Below, piece by piece: positions 35,164 through 43,532 of a DNA stretch of 52,000 nucleotides. Made by a program: the position numbers and the translations under genes. Origin of the DNA: Chloroflexota bacterium (GTDB lineage: Bacteria; Chloroflexota; Anaerolineae; Anaerolineales; Villigracilaceae); the NCBI GenBank assembly GCA_013152325.1, contig JAADGN010000133.1, positions 1 through 52,000 on the forward strand, written 5' to 3'. Each line of letters opens with the position of its first letter. Position 1 is the stretch's first letter. The notes below the pieces were generated by a model. The model was not told the DNA's origin and did not search any database. It saw only the letters and a program-made list of their open reading frames with translations.

Positions 35164-35820
35164 TCAAGGAGCAGGCGTGGCTTCGGATTCTGGGATCGAA
35201 ACCAGGCTTGCCAGAACAACTTCGGCGTCCTGCAGGCAATCTGCGGCGTGCTCGTCAAAATTGACCTGGAAAGCGGTGTAGATGTTCGAATCCCCGCCGG
35301 CGTAGTTCACAAATTGCACCTGCCCGTCTTCGTAGGCTGTGCTGATTTCGTAATCCACCGCGCCCAGCGTGCGAAAATCATGCTCCACAGTCAGGTTCAA
35401 TGGCAGGCCGCGGCCGGCAGCCGGGGAAATGACGCAGTACAAAATCTGACGATGCCCCAGGGCTGGCTGGCCGAATTGGTCGACGGTCAGCGCCCAGGTG
35501 CGCGGGTCGTACGTCAGGCGGAAAAACATGCCGGGAGTCGAATCGCCGGGATAGGTCGGCGCACCGTCCCAGTTCTCGAAAGGCGGCGGCGTAGGCTGTT
35601 GGGTGGGCAATACCAGCGGCGGGAGCGGGGTTTCGGTCGCAGCGCCCCCGGGCGAGGGGAAAGGCGTATCCGTCATCGTCTGCACAGGTTGCCCGCTCGG
35701 CTCGGCGGCCACTTCTTCGGTAGCCGCGGGAACGGTCGCAGCGCGTTGAGGCCCACAGGCCGCGCCGATCAGGGCCAGCCCCGCCAACAGGAGCGTGTTG
35801 CGTATCAGGAATCGAGCCAT
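35164..35820 (-). CDS. Secreted lipoprotein, unknown function
   Basis: From the ATG at 35820 the protein is 218 residues, with signal and lipobox ('ALIGAAC'). A Pro/Thr-rich linker leads to a globular C-terminal region with 'WALTVDQFGQPALGHRQI'. No known domain was recognised. GAGGTG lies just before the start; the longer frame from 35856 overlaps the gene upstream. It starts 8 nt after the 35829 gene ends, and ends 27 nt before the M23 start, so one operon is likely. Confidence 0.72.
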   Translation of the reverse strand: MARFLIRNTLLLAGLALIGAACGPQRAATVPAATEEVAAEPSGQPVQTMTDTPFPSPGGAATETPLPPLVLPTQQPTPPPFENWDGAPTYPGDSTPGMFFRLTYDPRTWALTVDQFGQPALGHRQILYCVISPAAGRGLPLNLTVEHDFRTLGAVDYEISTAYEDGQVQFVNYAGGDSNIYTAFQVNFDEHAADCLQDAEVVLASLVSIPESEATPAP

Positions 35821-35828
35821 GCAGCACC

Positions 35829-36893
35829 TCACTTTCCTCTCCAGGCCGGGCAGCACACCCGGCCAGTTTCGGTAACCTGCGCCAACCCCCGCGTGGTCAC
35901 ATCATACGCCCATATGTCCATTTTACCATTGGCCATCACGTCAAAGAACAGGGACGCGCCATCCGCCGACCAGAGCGGCGCGCCGACGATTGCCGCCTCG
36001 AATTGGGTGACGGGGAAAATCTGCCCCGTCTCGACCGCGACCCGATAAAGGTTGCTGACCAGTTTATCGGGATATTGGTCCGCGAGCGGATCATCGGGAT
36101 TCTCGCGGACGACGAAAGCGATCTGGCTCCCGTCCGGCGACCAGGCCGGAGCGAACCCGTGACCCGCATCCGCCTCCGCCAAAAAGCGCGGCTCCTGTCC
36201 CTCGGCGTCCGCGACCCACAACTCTCCGACCGTGAAAGGCGTCTGCGAATCGGGCATCAGGATGTAGGCGATGCGTTCCCCGTCCGGCGAGGGGCGGGCA
36301 AAGGCGACGATATGCGCCGGGGCAGCAAGCAGTCGCCACAGAGGGCGTCCCTTCGAGTCGGCCAGCCAGGTTTCGGAGCCGAAGCCCAGGCCGCGCGTCA
36401 GGGAGTAGATCATGCGTCCATCCGGCAGCACGCTCAAGTCGTAGGTCGTTCCGGGCAGCGGCAGGGATTTGGTCTTGCCGCTGGCGGCGTCCACGCGCAG
36501 GATGCGCGGGTCGCCCATCGTGTCGATTTTCAGATACAGTGAACGGCCATCCGCTCCCCAGGCCAAAAAGTGGCTGTCCACACCGGGTTCGTCGATCAAC
36601 AGACGCATTTCGCCGCCACCTGGTTCCACGAGCACGACGGCCGTTCCGCCAGGGCAGGCCAACTCGATGGCCGGCGCGCTTCCGCTCGGCGCGGAGTGCA
36701 GCGACCAGAGCGAACACTCCGGCGGGATGGCGAGCGGGACGGACGTTTCCCCAGCGCCGGGCCAGGGATGCGTCACCAGCGCGCCGCCGCGCATATAGAG
36801 CAGGGTGGGTTGCGACGGCGCGGGAGGCGAGGGCATGCAGGCAGCGAAGCCGATGAACAGGAAACCGTAAACTGCGACCAGGCGTCGGAACAT
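35829..36893 (-). CDS. Secreted lipoprotein with TolB-like beta-propeller
   Basis: The 354-residue protein has a lipobox ('FIGFAAC') and blade-like repeats typical of WD40/PD40 domains: 'FARPSPDGERIAYILMPDSQ', 'PAWSPDGSQIAFVVRE' and 'PLWSADGASLFFDVMANGK'. It likely binds or scaffolds outside the cell. The start has no ribosome site, but GATAAT lies exactly 6 nt upstream, so it is probably leaderless. It is the first gene of the exported-protein run reading down to 31488. Confidence 0.8.
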   Translation of the reverse strand: MFRRLVAVYGFLFIGFAACMPSPPAPSQPTLLYMRGGALVTHPWPGAGETSVPLAIPPECSLWSLHSAPSGSAPAIELACPGGTAVVLVEPGGGEMRLLIDEPGVDSHFLAWGADGRSLYLKIDTMGDPRILRVDAASGKTKSLPLPGTTYDLSVLPDGRMIYSLTRGLGFGSETWLADSKGRPLWRLLAAPAHIVAFARPSPDGERIAYILMPDSQTPFTVGELWVADAEGQEPRFLAEADAGHGFAPAWSPDGSQIAFVVRENPDDPLADQYPDKLVSNLYRVAVETGQIFPVTQFEAAIVGAPLWSADGASLFFDVMANGKMDIWAYDVTTRGLAQVTETGRVCCPAWRGK

Positions 36894-36899
36894 GGGTTA

Positions 36900-36931
36900 A
36901 TTATCCCACAGCATGCCAGCGGCGTTATAAT
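36900..36931. promoter_or_regulatory. Divergent promoters for lipoprotein operon and surE
   Basis: Minus strand: GATAAT (36905 to 36900), 6 nt before the ATG at 36893. Plus strand: TATAAT at 36926-36931, followed by a leader of about 36 nt with GAGGAAAA before the surE ATG. So one direction looks leaderless and the other leadered. Confidence 0.55.
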
Positions 36932-36973
36932 CCTAAAATCCTTTCGCGGTTGATTCTCAAAGAGGAAAACAAT

Positions 36974-37768
36974 ATGCACATTTTAGTTACCAACGATGAC
37001 GGCGTGCAGGCCCCCGGCCTGCTGGCGCTGGCGCAGGCCATGCGCCCGCTGGGGAAAGTCACCGTGCTGGCCCCGGATCGCAACTGGTCGGCTTCCGGCC
37101 ACGTCAAGACGCTCGACCGGCCGCTGCGCGTGCGCGAGACCATCCTGGCCGACGGCACGCCCGCGCTGACGACAGACGGCGCGCCCTCCGACTGCGTCGC
37201 GCTGGCCCTGCTGGGACTGATCGAACCGGTGGACCTGGTCGTCTCCGGCATCAATCCGCACGCCAACTTTGGCCACGACGTGACCTACTCGGGCACCGTC
37301 ACCGCGGCGATGGAGGCCGTCATCGCGGACGTGCCCGGGCTGGCCTTCTCGCTCGAAACACCCCACAATCACCATAACCCGGATTACACCCCCGCGGCAA
37401 ATATCGCCCGCCGCGTGGCAAAAAAGGTCATTGCCGAGGGGCTGCCGGAGGGTGTGCTGCTGAACGTCAACATCCCCTATTTGAAAGAGACCGAATTCAA
37501 GGGCATCATCATCACCCGGCAGGGACTGCGCGTTTACCGCGACGAGCTCGTCCGGCGCGAGGACCCGCAGGGGCGTCCCTACTACTGGATCGGCGGCGAG
37601 GCTCCGACCGGCATCGCCGAATCGGGCACGGACTTCGGCGCGCTGGCCGAGGGCTACGTCTCGATCACGCCGCTGCAGCTGGACCTGACGGCCCGCACGG
37701 CGCTGGAATCCCTGCGGTCGTGGGAGTGGGACAGCCGCCCATCTCCCGGCGGGCGGGAGAAAGGATAA
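36974..37768 (+). CDS. surE: 5'/3'-nucleotidase SurE
   Basis: The 264-residue protein begins 'MHILVTNDDGVQAPG', with the metal-binding DD pair, and contains 'APDRNWSASGH' and 'VVSGINPHANFGHDVTYSGTV', all SurE hallmarks. It removes phosphate from nucleoside monophosphates. GAGGAAAA lies ahead of the ATG. The alkyltransferase-like gene starts 3 nt after its stop, so the two are co-transcribed. Confidence 0.95.
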   Translation: MHILVTNDDGVQAPGLLALAQAMRPLGKVTVLAPDRNWSASGHVKTLDRPLRVRETILADGTPALTTDGAPSDCVALALLGLIEPVDLVVSGINPHANFGHDVTYSGTVTAAMEAVIADVPGLAFSLETPHNHHNPDYTPAANIARRVAKKVIAEGLPEGVLLNVNIPYLKETEFKGIIITRQGLRVYRDELVRREDPQGRPYYWIGGEAPTGIAESGTDFGALAEGYVSITPLQLDLTARTALESLRSWEWDSRPSPGGREKG

Positions 37769-37771
37769 GCG

Positions 37772-38131
37772 ATGCCCCGCTTCACGTCGCCGCCAAAGCG
37801 AACCGAGTTCAATCTACGCGTCTGGGAACTTGTGCGCCAGATCCCGCCGGGGAAAGTCAGCACCTACGGACGGATCGCGGCCATGATCCCGCCGCCGGGC
37901 GGCATGGACCCGAAAAGCCATCTGGCCTTCGGCGCGCGCTGGGTGGGCGGCGCGATGGCCGCCTGCCCGGACGACATCCCCTGGTGGCGGGTGATCAACG
38001 CCCAGGGCAAGATCAGCCGCCGCGACGGCGCAGAACGCCAGCGTCAACTGCTGGAAGCCGAGGGGATCGAATTCGACTCCCGCGGCCGCGTGGACTTGGG
38101 TCGCTGCGGCTGGCAGGGGCCGGGAAAATAG
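37772..38131 (+). CDS. Alkyltransferase-like protein (MGMT fold without the active cysteine)
   Basis: The 119-residue protein has the MGMT DNA-binding wing: 'IPPGKVSTYGRIA' and 'ARWVGGAMAACP'. The alkyl-acceptor motif PCHRV is 'PWWRV' (W71 for Cys), so it cannot accept alkyl groups. Such ATL proteins bind O6-alkylguanine and hand it to nucleotide excision repair. The C-terminal 'GRVDLGRCGW' is typical of bacterial ATLs. It is fused in transcription with surE. Confidence 0.9.
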   Translation: MPRFTSPPKRTEFNLRVWELVRQIPPGKVSTYGRIAAMIPPPGGMDPKSHLAFGARWVGGAMAACPDDIPWWRVINAQGKISRRDGAERQRQLLEAEGIEFDSRGRVDLGRCGWQGPGK

Positions 38132-38245
38132 CCGCTATACACAGCGGTGAAATCGTTGTATAGTAGGGACACGCCAAATCAACGCAATTGCGACAGAGGC
38201 ACGCAACCAAAAATCAATCCGGACGCACATGGAAGGGAAAAGACA

Positions 38246-38695
38246 ATGAACAAATTTTCATTCTGGCAGAAATGGCTTTTTTTCGTTGGGGCATATATTT
38301 CCGTTTTCGGGCTGTTCATGGCCTTTTTCTACGAATCGTCGTTGTTCGACCTGCTCCTGAATCACCCCACCAACAGCGTTTTCTGGGCCGCCGCCGAAGT
38401 CCCTGAAAGCGCGCAGTTGTTCCAAAAATTCGTCTACGGCGTCATGGGATCAATGATGGTCGGCTGGGGACTTGTCGTCGCTTTGGTTGCCAAATATCCA
38501 TTCAGGGAAAAAGAACCATGGGCGTGGCGCGGCCTGGTCGCGATGCTGTTGAGCTGGTTTCTCCTCGATACCTCGATTTCAATCGCGTACCACGTATACT
38601 CAAACGCCATGCTCAATTCCGTCTTCTTTGTCCTGATCGCGTTGCCGTTATTCTTTACCAGGCACGCTTTTTCGGAGCAACCAAGGCCGGGCTAA
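38246..38695 (+). CDS. Small four-helix membrane protein, unknown function
   Basis: The 149-residue protein has four predicted helices ('WLFFVGAYISVFGLFMAFF', 'VYGVMGSMMVGWGLVVALV', 'WRGLVAMLLSWFLLD', 'SVFFVLIALPLFF'). GGAAAAGA precedes the ATG. No family motif is visible. It ends 64 nt before a clear terminator. Confidence 0.7.
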   Translation: MNKFSFWQKWLFFVGAYISVFGLFMAFFYESSLFDLLLNHPTNSVFWAAAEVPESAQLFQKFVYGVMGSMMVGWGLVVALVAKYPFREKEPWAWRGLVAMLLSWFLLDTSISIAYHVYSNAMLNSVFFVLIALPLFFTRHAFSEQPRPG

Positions 38696-38758
38696 GCGGG
38701 GTTCGCAAAGAGATAACATTGTCCTGGCGGCGATGCTTTGCGCCGTAACGACAGATGC

Positions 38759-38797
38759 AACCTCCCGCGGGGGTAAACCCTGCCGGAGGTTCTTTTC
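38759..38797 (+). terminator. Intrinsic terminator after the small membrane protein gene
   Basis: AACCTCC (38759-38765) pairs with GGAGGTT (38785-38791), with inner GGGT/ACCC pairing, and the stem is followed by CTTTTCTT. Confidence 0.7.
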
Positions 38798-39901
38798 TTA
38801 TCCTCGCAGCGCCTCCAACACCCCCACAAAGACCTCCACCATTTTCTCCAGATTGACCTCTTCCGAGACAATGCGATAAGATTCCGCCCCCATCGCCCGC
38901 AGGCGCGGCGCATTGGACAAGGCGAGTCGCAGGGCTTCCGTCAACGCGGCGGGATCGCCGGGCGGGACGAGCCAGCCGTTCTCCGGGCGGACAAGGTCAT
39001 CTTGCGTGCCGTCGCCCTGCGCCACGATAACCGGCAGGCCGTAGGTCATGGCCTCCTGGACGGCCAGTCCGCCCGTGCCAGGCAGGACGAAGAGATCGGC
39101 CTCGGCGAAGACAAACGCCAACTCCGGGCCATGACGCGCGCCCAGGAAACGCGCCTGCGGATACACGTCCGCGGCCAGGGATTCCAGCTCGGCGCGCGCC
39201 GGCCCGTCGCCGACGATCCACAGGCGCGGCTGGAGCGTTCCAGGCAGGGCGGCGCAGGCGCGCAGCAGATTGTCCAGCCGTTTGCGCGCCTGCAGGCGAC
39301 CGACAAAGAGCAAGACAAGCGGCTCATCCAGGCGAAGCGGGCGTCTCGGCTGCGGCGCAGCAGGCCGCGGAGCGACCGCGTTGGGGGCGACGAAAATCCG
39401 TTCCGGCGGGAAGCCGAGGGCGGCATACTCGTCCGCGCCGCGCTGGCTGTAGGCGATCAGGGCGTCGAACCGGCCCAGGAAGCGCATCCGCCGCGTTTGG
39501 CGGAAGCCGGCCCACGTCCCGGAGAGAGGCGGCGCGCCCAGTCCCCAGCCGATGACCGGGCGGCCGCGGCGCTGCATCCAGCGCACGGCGGAGGGCGTCG
39601 CCAGATAGCGCGGGTTGGCTTCCACGATCAGCGCGTCGGGATCCCAGTTCTTCAGCCAAGCCGATAATCCGTTTTGATAGCAAAGATAGAAGGGGCCGCG
39701 CAGCAAGTGGAGGTTGCGGGCGGGGGCGTAGCGCGCGGTCTGCAACCGGTCGGTCGTGGCAATGGCCTCGTCGGGGCGCGGCTGTCCGGCGAAGAGACTC
39801 AGTCCGCCCTGGCAGGCCGCGGCCAGGGCATCAAAGAAGGGGGCGCGATACTGCGGCAGCACACGCTGCTGTACGGCAAGACGTCCGGGAAAGCGCTTCA
39901 T
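38798..39901 (-). CDS. Family 4 glycosyltransferase
   Basis: From the ATG at 39901 the protein is 367 residues. It has a two-Rossmann GT-B plan: N-terminal 'RVLPQYRAPFFDALA', and C-terminal 'LFVGRLQARKRLDNLL' and 'FVLPGTGGLAVQEAMTYGLPVIVA', where the last is the donor-binding E-x7-E type motif. A sugar is transferred from a nucleotide donor. AGGAGG precedes the ATG, and the start overlaps the stop of the membrane gene (ATGA), so they are co-translated. Confidence 0.87.
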   Translation of the reverse strand: MKRFPGRLAVQQRVLPQYRAPFFDALAAACQGGLSLFAGQPRPDEAIATTDRLQTARYAPARNLHLLRGPFYLCYQNGLSAWLKNWDPDALIVEANPRYLATPSAVRWMQRRGRPVIGWGLGAPPLSGTWAGFRQTRRMRFLGRFDALIAYSQRGADEYAALGFPPERIFVAPNAVAPRPAAPQPRRPLRLDEPLVLLFVGRLQARKRLDNLLRACAALPGTLQPRLWIVGDGPARAELESLAADVYPQARFLGARHGPELAFVFAEADLFVLPGTGGLAVQEAMTYGLPVIVAQGDGTQDDLVRPENGWLVPPGDPAALTEALRLALSNAPRLRAMGAESYRIVSEEVNLEKMVEVFVGVLEALRG

Positions 39902-41349
39902 CGGGCCTCCTGAAAATTGCAGCGGCTGAGGATCAACGCCACGTCGTCGCGGTGGACCAGGCACCATTCCGGCGAGGCAAGCGCCGCGGCGATCAGCTCT
40001 GGTTCCTCCGCGCGGGAAAGCACAAGCAAATTAACGCCCTCCTCATCGAGCAGCTCCTGCCAGTTCCAGGCGGCGGCGTCGATGGCCTTGTAACGCGCCC
40101 ACTGCTCCGGCGGATAGACTTCGAAGCGGGTATCGATCCAGACCGGCCTTTCGGGCAGGGCGTAGACCAGATAACTGGCAAAACCCAACTCGCTCCACAA
40201 CGGGCCGGGCAGATCGGGGTGTGCGGAAAGCCACTCCGCCGCGGCGACCGGCGTCTGCGCGGAGAGGGCGGAGGGCGCCTGCGGCCACCAGCGTTCACGC
40301 AAGCCCGGCAGGAGCAGCAGCGGCATGAGCAGGAAAAGCAGACCCAATGCCGCATCCAGCGCGGGGATGCCGCGGCGAGCGCCGCGGTCGAGCCAGCGCT
40401 GTCCCCACTCGGCCAGCAGTGCAGCGCTCAGCACAGCGAGGACGAACAGGAACCAGATGCCGTACCGCAGACCGGAAAAGGCCAGCCAGCCAAAGCCGAG
40501 AAACCAGACCCATTCCAGGCGGCTCAGTTTGCGGGACGAGAGGGCAGCCAGCGGGGCAAAGAGCAGAATCCAGCCGAAGAAGAGATTCATCTGCCAGCCC
40601 TCGTTGACGGGCGGCAGCCACTCACGGCTGAAAGCCTGATTGGAGGTCGTCAGCAGCGAATTTGCGACGTAACGCCAGGCTTCCAGTCCGCGCGGGTTGA
40701 TGAGCGACGTCAACAAGGCCGCGGTCAGCGCCAGGGCCAGCGGCTTGCGCTCGCCGCGCCCAAAGACCAGCGCCGCGCCGCCCAGCAAGAAAAGCAAAAC
40801 GAACGAGCCGTGCAAATTGACCCACAGCAGGCTGATGATCGGCAAAAGCCACAGACGGCGCGTCCCGCCGCGCGCCCATCGCGACAAAATCCACAGACTG
40901 AGCGCAAAGAGCGGGTAGGCGAACAACTGCGGGCGGACGGCCCAGTTGACACTGCCCGCCAAGACCGCAACCATCGTCACCAGGCTCGCCAGCCGCGGGC
41001 CAGCGCCCATCCCGCGCATCAGCCCCCAGAGCAGCCCATAAGTCAGCGCCAACACAACCCCGCGCGCCAGCACGGTCAACGAAATGCCGCCCAGCGCATA
41101 CAGCCGGTTGAAGAGCAGCGCCGAGAGCCAGGAGTGATAGACCATCGGCTGACCGGCCCGGGTGTAGGAAAACGTCTCAACTGCGGGGATCGTATGCGTG
41201 CGGGCAATTTCGCCGCCCAGGCGCACGTACCACCAGTAATCGTTGGGCGTTACCGGGATCAGGAAAGCCAGCGAGAGAAGAACGAGCAGCGCCAAACCCA
41301 GCCAGAGAAAATCGCTGCCAGAGACAGCCCTGCCCGAAGCGTGCGACAT
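39898..41349 (-). CDS. Polytopic membrane protein, GT-C-like
   Basis: The 483-residue protein has about ten hydrophobic helices. After the first, 'IPVTPNDYWWYVRLGGEI' and 'RAGQPMVYHSWLSALLFNRLY' resemble the acidic first loop of GT-C transferases. The C-terminal soluble region follows near residue 390. The exact family is not fixed. The ATG at 41349 is preferred over TTG 41352. Context with two GT4 transferases points to cell-surface glycan assembly (inference). Confidence 0.72.
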   Translation of the reverse strand: MSHASGRAVSGSDFLWLGLALLVLLSLAFLIPVTPNDYWWYVRLGGEIARTHTIPAVETFSYTRAGQPMVYHSWLSALLFNRLYALGGISLTVLARGVVLALTYGLLWGLMRGMGAGPRLASLVTMVAVLAGSVNWAVRPQLFAYPLFALSLWILSRWARGGTRRLWLLPIISLLWVNLHGSFVLLFLLGGAALVFGRGERKPLALALTAALLTSLINPRGLEAWRYVANSLLTTSNQAFSREWLPPVNEGWQMNLFFGWILLFAPLAALSSRKLSRLEWVWFLGFGWLAFSGLRYGIWFLFVLAVLSAALLAEWGQRWLDRGARRGIPALDAALGLLFLLMPLLLLPGLRERWWPQAPSALSAQTPVAAAEWLSAHPDLPGPLWSELGFASYLVYALPERPVWIDTRFEVYPPEQWARYKAIDAAAWNWQELLDEEGVNLLVLSRAEEPELIAAALASPEWCLVHRDDVALILSRCNFQEAR

Positions 41350-41356
41350 CAACCGC

Positions 41357-41800
41357 TCACCCTGCGACGTGCGGCGCTTGCCAGGCCGGCGACTTGTGGA
41401 CGTGGACGACTTTCCACGCGCCGTCCATTTTGACCATCACCCGGCTTTCGTTGTGCGCCGCCACGCGCACCCCGTCCGGCAGGGCGGTGCTGATCAGCAG
41501 GGTATAGCTGGCGATGGCCGTATCCCCGTAGCGCTGGATGTGCAAATTGGAGAGATCGAAGCGCGTCGGCGCGGGCTGCGCCTCGTCATGACCTTCCGCT
41601 CCAAAGACCGCGCCGCGCCGGTCGTTGGCCTGCATCATAAATTCGTGAAAAGGCAGCCCGTCAATACGCTGCGGTGTGACCCACCACTCGTAGAGCGTCA
41701 GGTCGACGGCGCAGGTCGCATTGTAGGCCTGTACGTCGTTTTCTTGAATAGTCTGCAGATGACGAAGGAGAAAAGCATGTACTTCGGGGTCAAGCGACAT
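41357..41800 (-). CDS. NTF2-like protein (CaMKII-association-domain type)
   Basis: The 147-residue protein has the NTF2 cone plan: an N-terminal helix ('VHAFLLRHLQTIQENDVQAY'), 'DLTLYEWWVTPQRIDG', and the late strands 'RVMVKMDGAWKVVHVHKSP', which match the CaMKII-AD/SnoaL-like branch. It could bind a small hydrophobic ligand or act as a dimer scaffold; no catalytic role is claimed. It overlaps the upstream GT4 stop by 11 nt. Confidence 0.78.
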   Translation of the reverse strand: MSLDPEVHAFLLRHLQTIQENDVQAYNATCAVDLTLYEWWVTPQRIDGLPFHEFMMQANDRRGAVFGAEGHDEAQPAPTRFDLSNLHIQRYGDTAIASYTLLISTALPDGVRVAAHNESRVMVKMDGAWKVVHVHKSPAWQAPHVAG

Positions 41801-42812
41801 ACGGCACCTCAAAAAAATCAAGATAGCGGTCGACCATTTCGTCCAGGCCGAGGGACGCTTCGGCATGTGCCCGCGCGCCGGCACGAAAGCGCGGCAAGTC
41901 GGAGAGTATTTCAGTCGCGGCCCGGGCCAGGGCTGGAATATCGGGCGGATCGAGCTTCCACGGATCGCCGCCATACGGGACAACGCGGCCGGCCCCGTCG
42001 GGCACGAGTTCCGCCAGCGCGCCGGTATCGAAGCTGACCACCGGCAGCCCGCAGGCCAACGCCTCGATGACCGCATTCGGGCAGGACGGATTCACCTCCG
42101 CAGAAAAAAACAGGTGCGCCGAGCGGTCAATCTCAGGGATGCGCTCGCGCGGCACCACGCCCAAAAAGGCTACCGGCACACGGGAACGCGATTCCCAGTC
42201 AGCCTGCTTCCGCTTATCGACATTTCCCACCACCACGAGTTCCGCGTCAAAACGCGCCGACAACGCTTCCGTCAACCGGACAGCCCAGGTAAGGCCGAGG
42301 TCGAGGCCTCCGGCCAGGCTGCCCTCCACGACCAGCAAGCGGCAGCGGTCCGCGGGCGGTTCGCCCGGCCCGTCGGGGCTGTATACGCCCAGGTCCACCG
42401 CGTTGTGAACAATCCGGTAGGGCACGCGCGTCCTACTGTACCAGTCGTCCCACCAGCGCTGCGTGAACTCGCTTTGATAGATAATGCGGTCTGCCAGAAA
42501 CCTGCGGATGAACGCCAAGACCGCGTTGCCATATTCCGCCCGCGCGTGATAGCGGATGCCCATCCAGCGTTTGCGCTGGATCCAGTTGATGCCGTCCAGC
42601 CGCTGAATGATGGGCACGCCGCGGCGTTTCGCCCGCCATAACCCGGCCAGGTTGCGCGTCCCGGCCAGGACCAGGACTGCGTCCAGGTGCGGATCGTCCA
42701 GATCGTAACTGACTTCCACGCCGCGCGCGGCCAATCCGTCCGCAAATTTTAGACGGAAAGAGCCGACGCCGCCCATGCTGGTCACGCGGGGATAAATACA
42801 AATGCGGGACAT
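41790..42812 (-). CDS. Family 4 glycosyltransferase
   Basis: The 340-residue protein has GT-B features: 'SMGGVGSFRLKFADGLAARG' with the N-terminal glycine loop, 'RIVHNAVDLGVYSP' in mid-protein, and 'HLFFSAEVNPSCPNAVIEALACGLPVVSFDTG', the donor-binding motif. The acceptor is unknown. TATAAT lies exactly 6 nt before the ATG and there is no ribosome site, so the mRNA is likely leaderless. It heads the minus-strand glycan run. Confidence 0.88.
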   Translation of the reverse strand: MSRICIYPRVTSMGGVGSFRLKFADGLAARGVEVSYDLDDPHLDAVLVLAGTRNLAGLWRAKRRGVPIIQRLDGINWIQRKRWMGIRYHARAEYGNAVLAFIRRFLADRIIYQSEFTQRWWDDWYSRTRVPYRIVHNAVDLGVYSPDGPGEPPADRCRLLVVEGSLAGGLDLGLTWAVRLTEALSARFDAELVVVGNVDKRKQADWESRSRVPVAFLGVVPRERIPEIDRSAHLFFSAEVNPSCPNAVIEALACGLPVVSFDTGALAELVPDGAGRVVPYGGDPWKLDPPDIPALARAATEILSDLPRFRAGARAHAEASLGLDEMVDRYLDFFEVPYVA

Positions 42813-42818
42813 GCGATT

Positions 42819-42824
42819 ATTATA
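42819..42824 (-). promoter_or_regulatory. -10 box of the GT4 operon
   Basis: Perfect TATAAT on the minus strand (42824 to 42819), 6 nt before the ATG at 42812. It sits in the 68-bp gap shared with the divergent kinase gene. Confidence 0.55.
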
Positions 42825-42880
42825 CCTGCCTCGATTTTATGGTATCCTTAATTCGATCCCATTATCACTGGAGCGCGCTC

Positions 42881-43513
42881 ATGTACGTAGCCATCGAAGG
42901 GGTAATCGGCGTGGGAAAGACCACTCTGGCCCGCCTCCTGCAACCCGCCTTTCAAGCCGAATTGCTGCTCGAAATCTTCGAGGAAAATCCTTTCCTTTCG
43001 GATTTCTATGCCGACCGGGCCCGCTATGCCTTCCAGACGCAGATATTCTTCCTGCTCAGCCGCTACCACCAACAGCGGCGCAGCGTTCCTGAACTCCTGG
43101 CGCGGAGCAAGAACCTGCTCTCCGACTACACCTTCGCCAAAGATGCGTTGTTTGCCCGCATCAACCTGCAAGGCGACGAACTGGACATGTACGACCGCGT
43201 CCACGAGGCGCTGGCCGAGAAGATCCCCCACCCTGATCTGCTCGTTTATCTGCGCGCCGACACCGACGTGCTAATGCAGCGCATTACGCTGCGCGACCGC
43301 CCTTACGAGCGCAACATGGAACGGGCCTACATCAGCGAACTCAACCAAACCTACGATGAATTCTTCGCCAAGCCATACAACAACACCCCGGTGCTGACGA
43401 TTGACACCAACCCGCTGGATTTCGTCCGCAACCCGGAGCACCTTAATCTGATCGAGAACCGCATCCGGGACGCGCTGGGGATGGCTCCCTTCCAGCCAGG
43501 GCTGCTCTCCTAA
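42881..43513 (+). CDS. Deoxynucleoside kinase
   Basis: The 210-residue protein has a P-loop ('GVIGVGKTT', 7-15), 'EIFEENPFLSDFY' with the catalytic Glu region, 'YTFAKDALFA', and the lid 'RDRPYERNM'. This is the dGK/dCK-type family. It phosphorylates deoxynucleosides for DNA precursor salvage; base preference is unclear. GGAG lies ahead of the ATG at 42881. It is 19 nt upstream of the nucleotidyltransferase gene. Confidence 0.9.
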   Translation: MYVAIEGVIGVGKTTLARLLQPAFQAELLLEIFEENPFLSDFYADRARYAFQTQIFFLLSRYHQQRRSVPELLARSKNLLSDYTFAKDALFARINLQGDELDMYDRVHEALAEKIPHPDLLVYLRADTDVLMQRITLRDRPYERNMERAYISELNQTYDEFFAKPYNNTPVLTIDTNPLDFVRNPEHLNLIENRIRDALGMAPFQPGLLS

Positions 43514-43532
43514 ACCACGCAAAGGACTTCTC

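Noticed and set aside
32728-36048. 1106-residue plus-strand open frame
   Set aside because: It is antisense to the M23/GerMN and lipoprotein genes and has only biased Arg/Gly/Ala composition, so it is a shadow.
38135-38163. CTATACA/TGTATAG inverted repeat as an operator for the small membrane gene
   Set aside because: Only 7 bp, overlaps another possible stem, and no consensus promoter could be aligned with confidence.
39952-41433. 493-residue plus-strand open frame
   Set aside because: Antisense to the polytopic membrane protein; Gln/Arg-rich and without domain.
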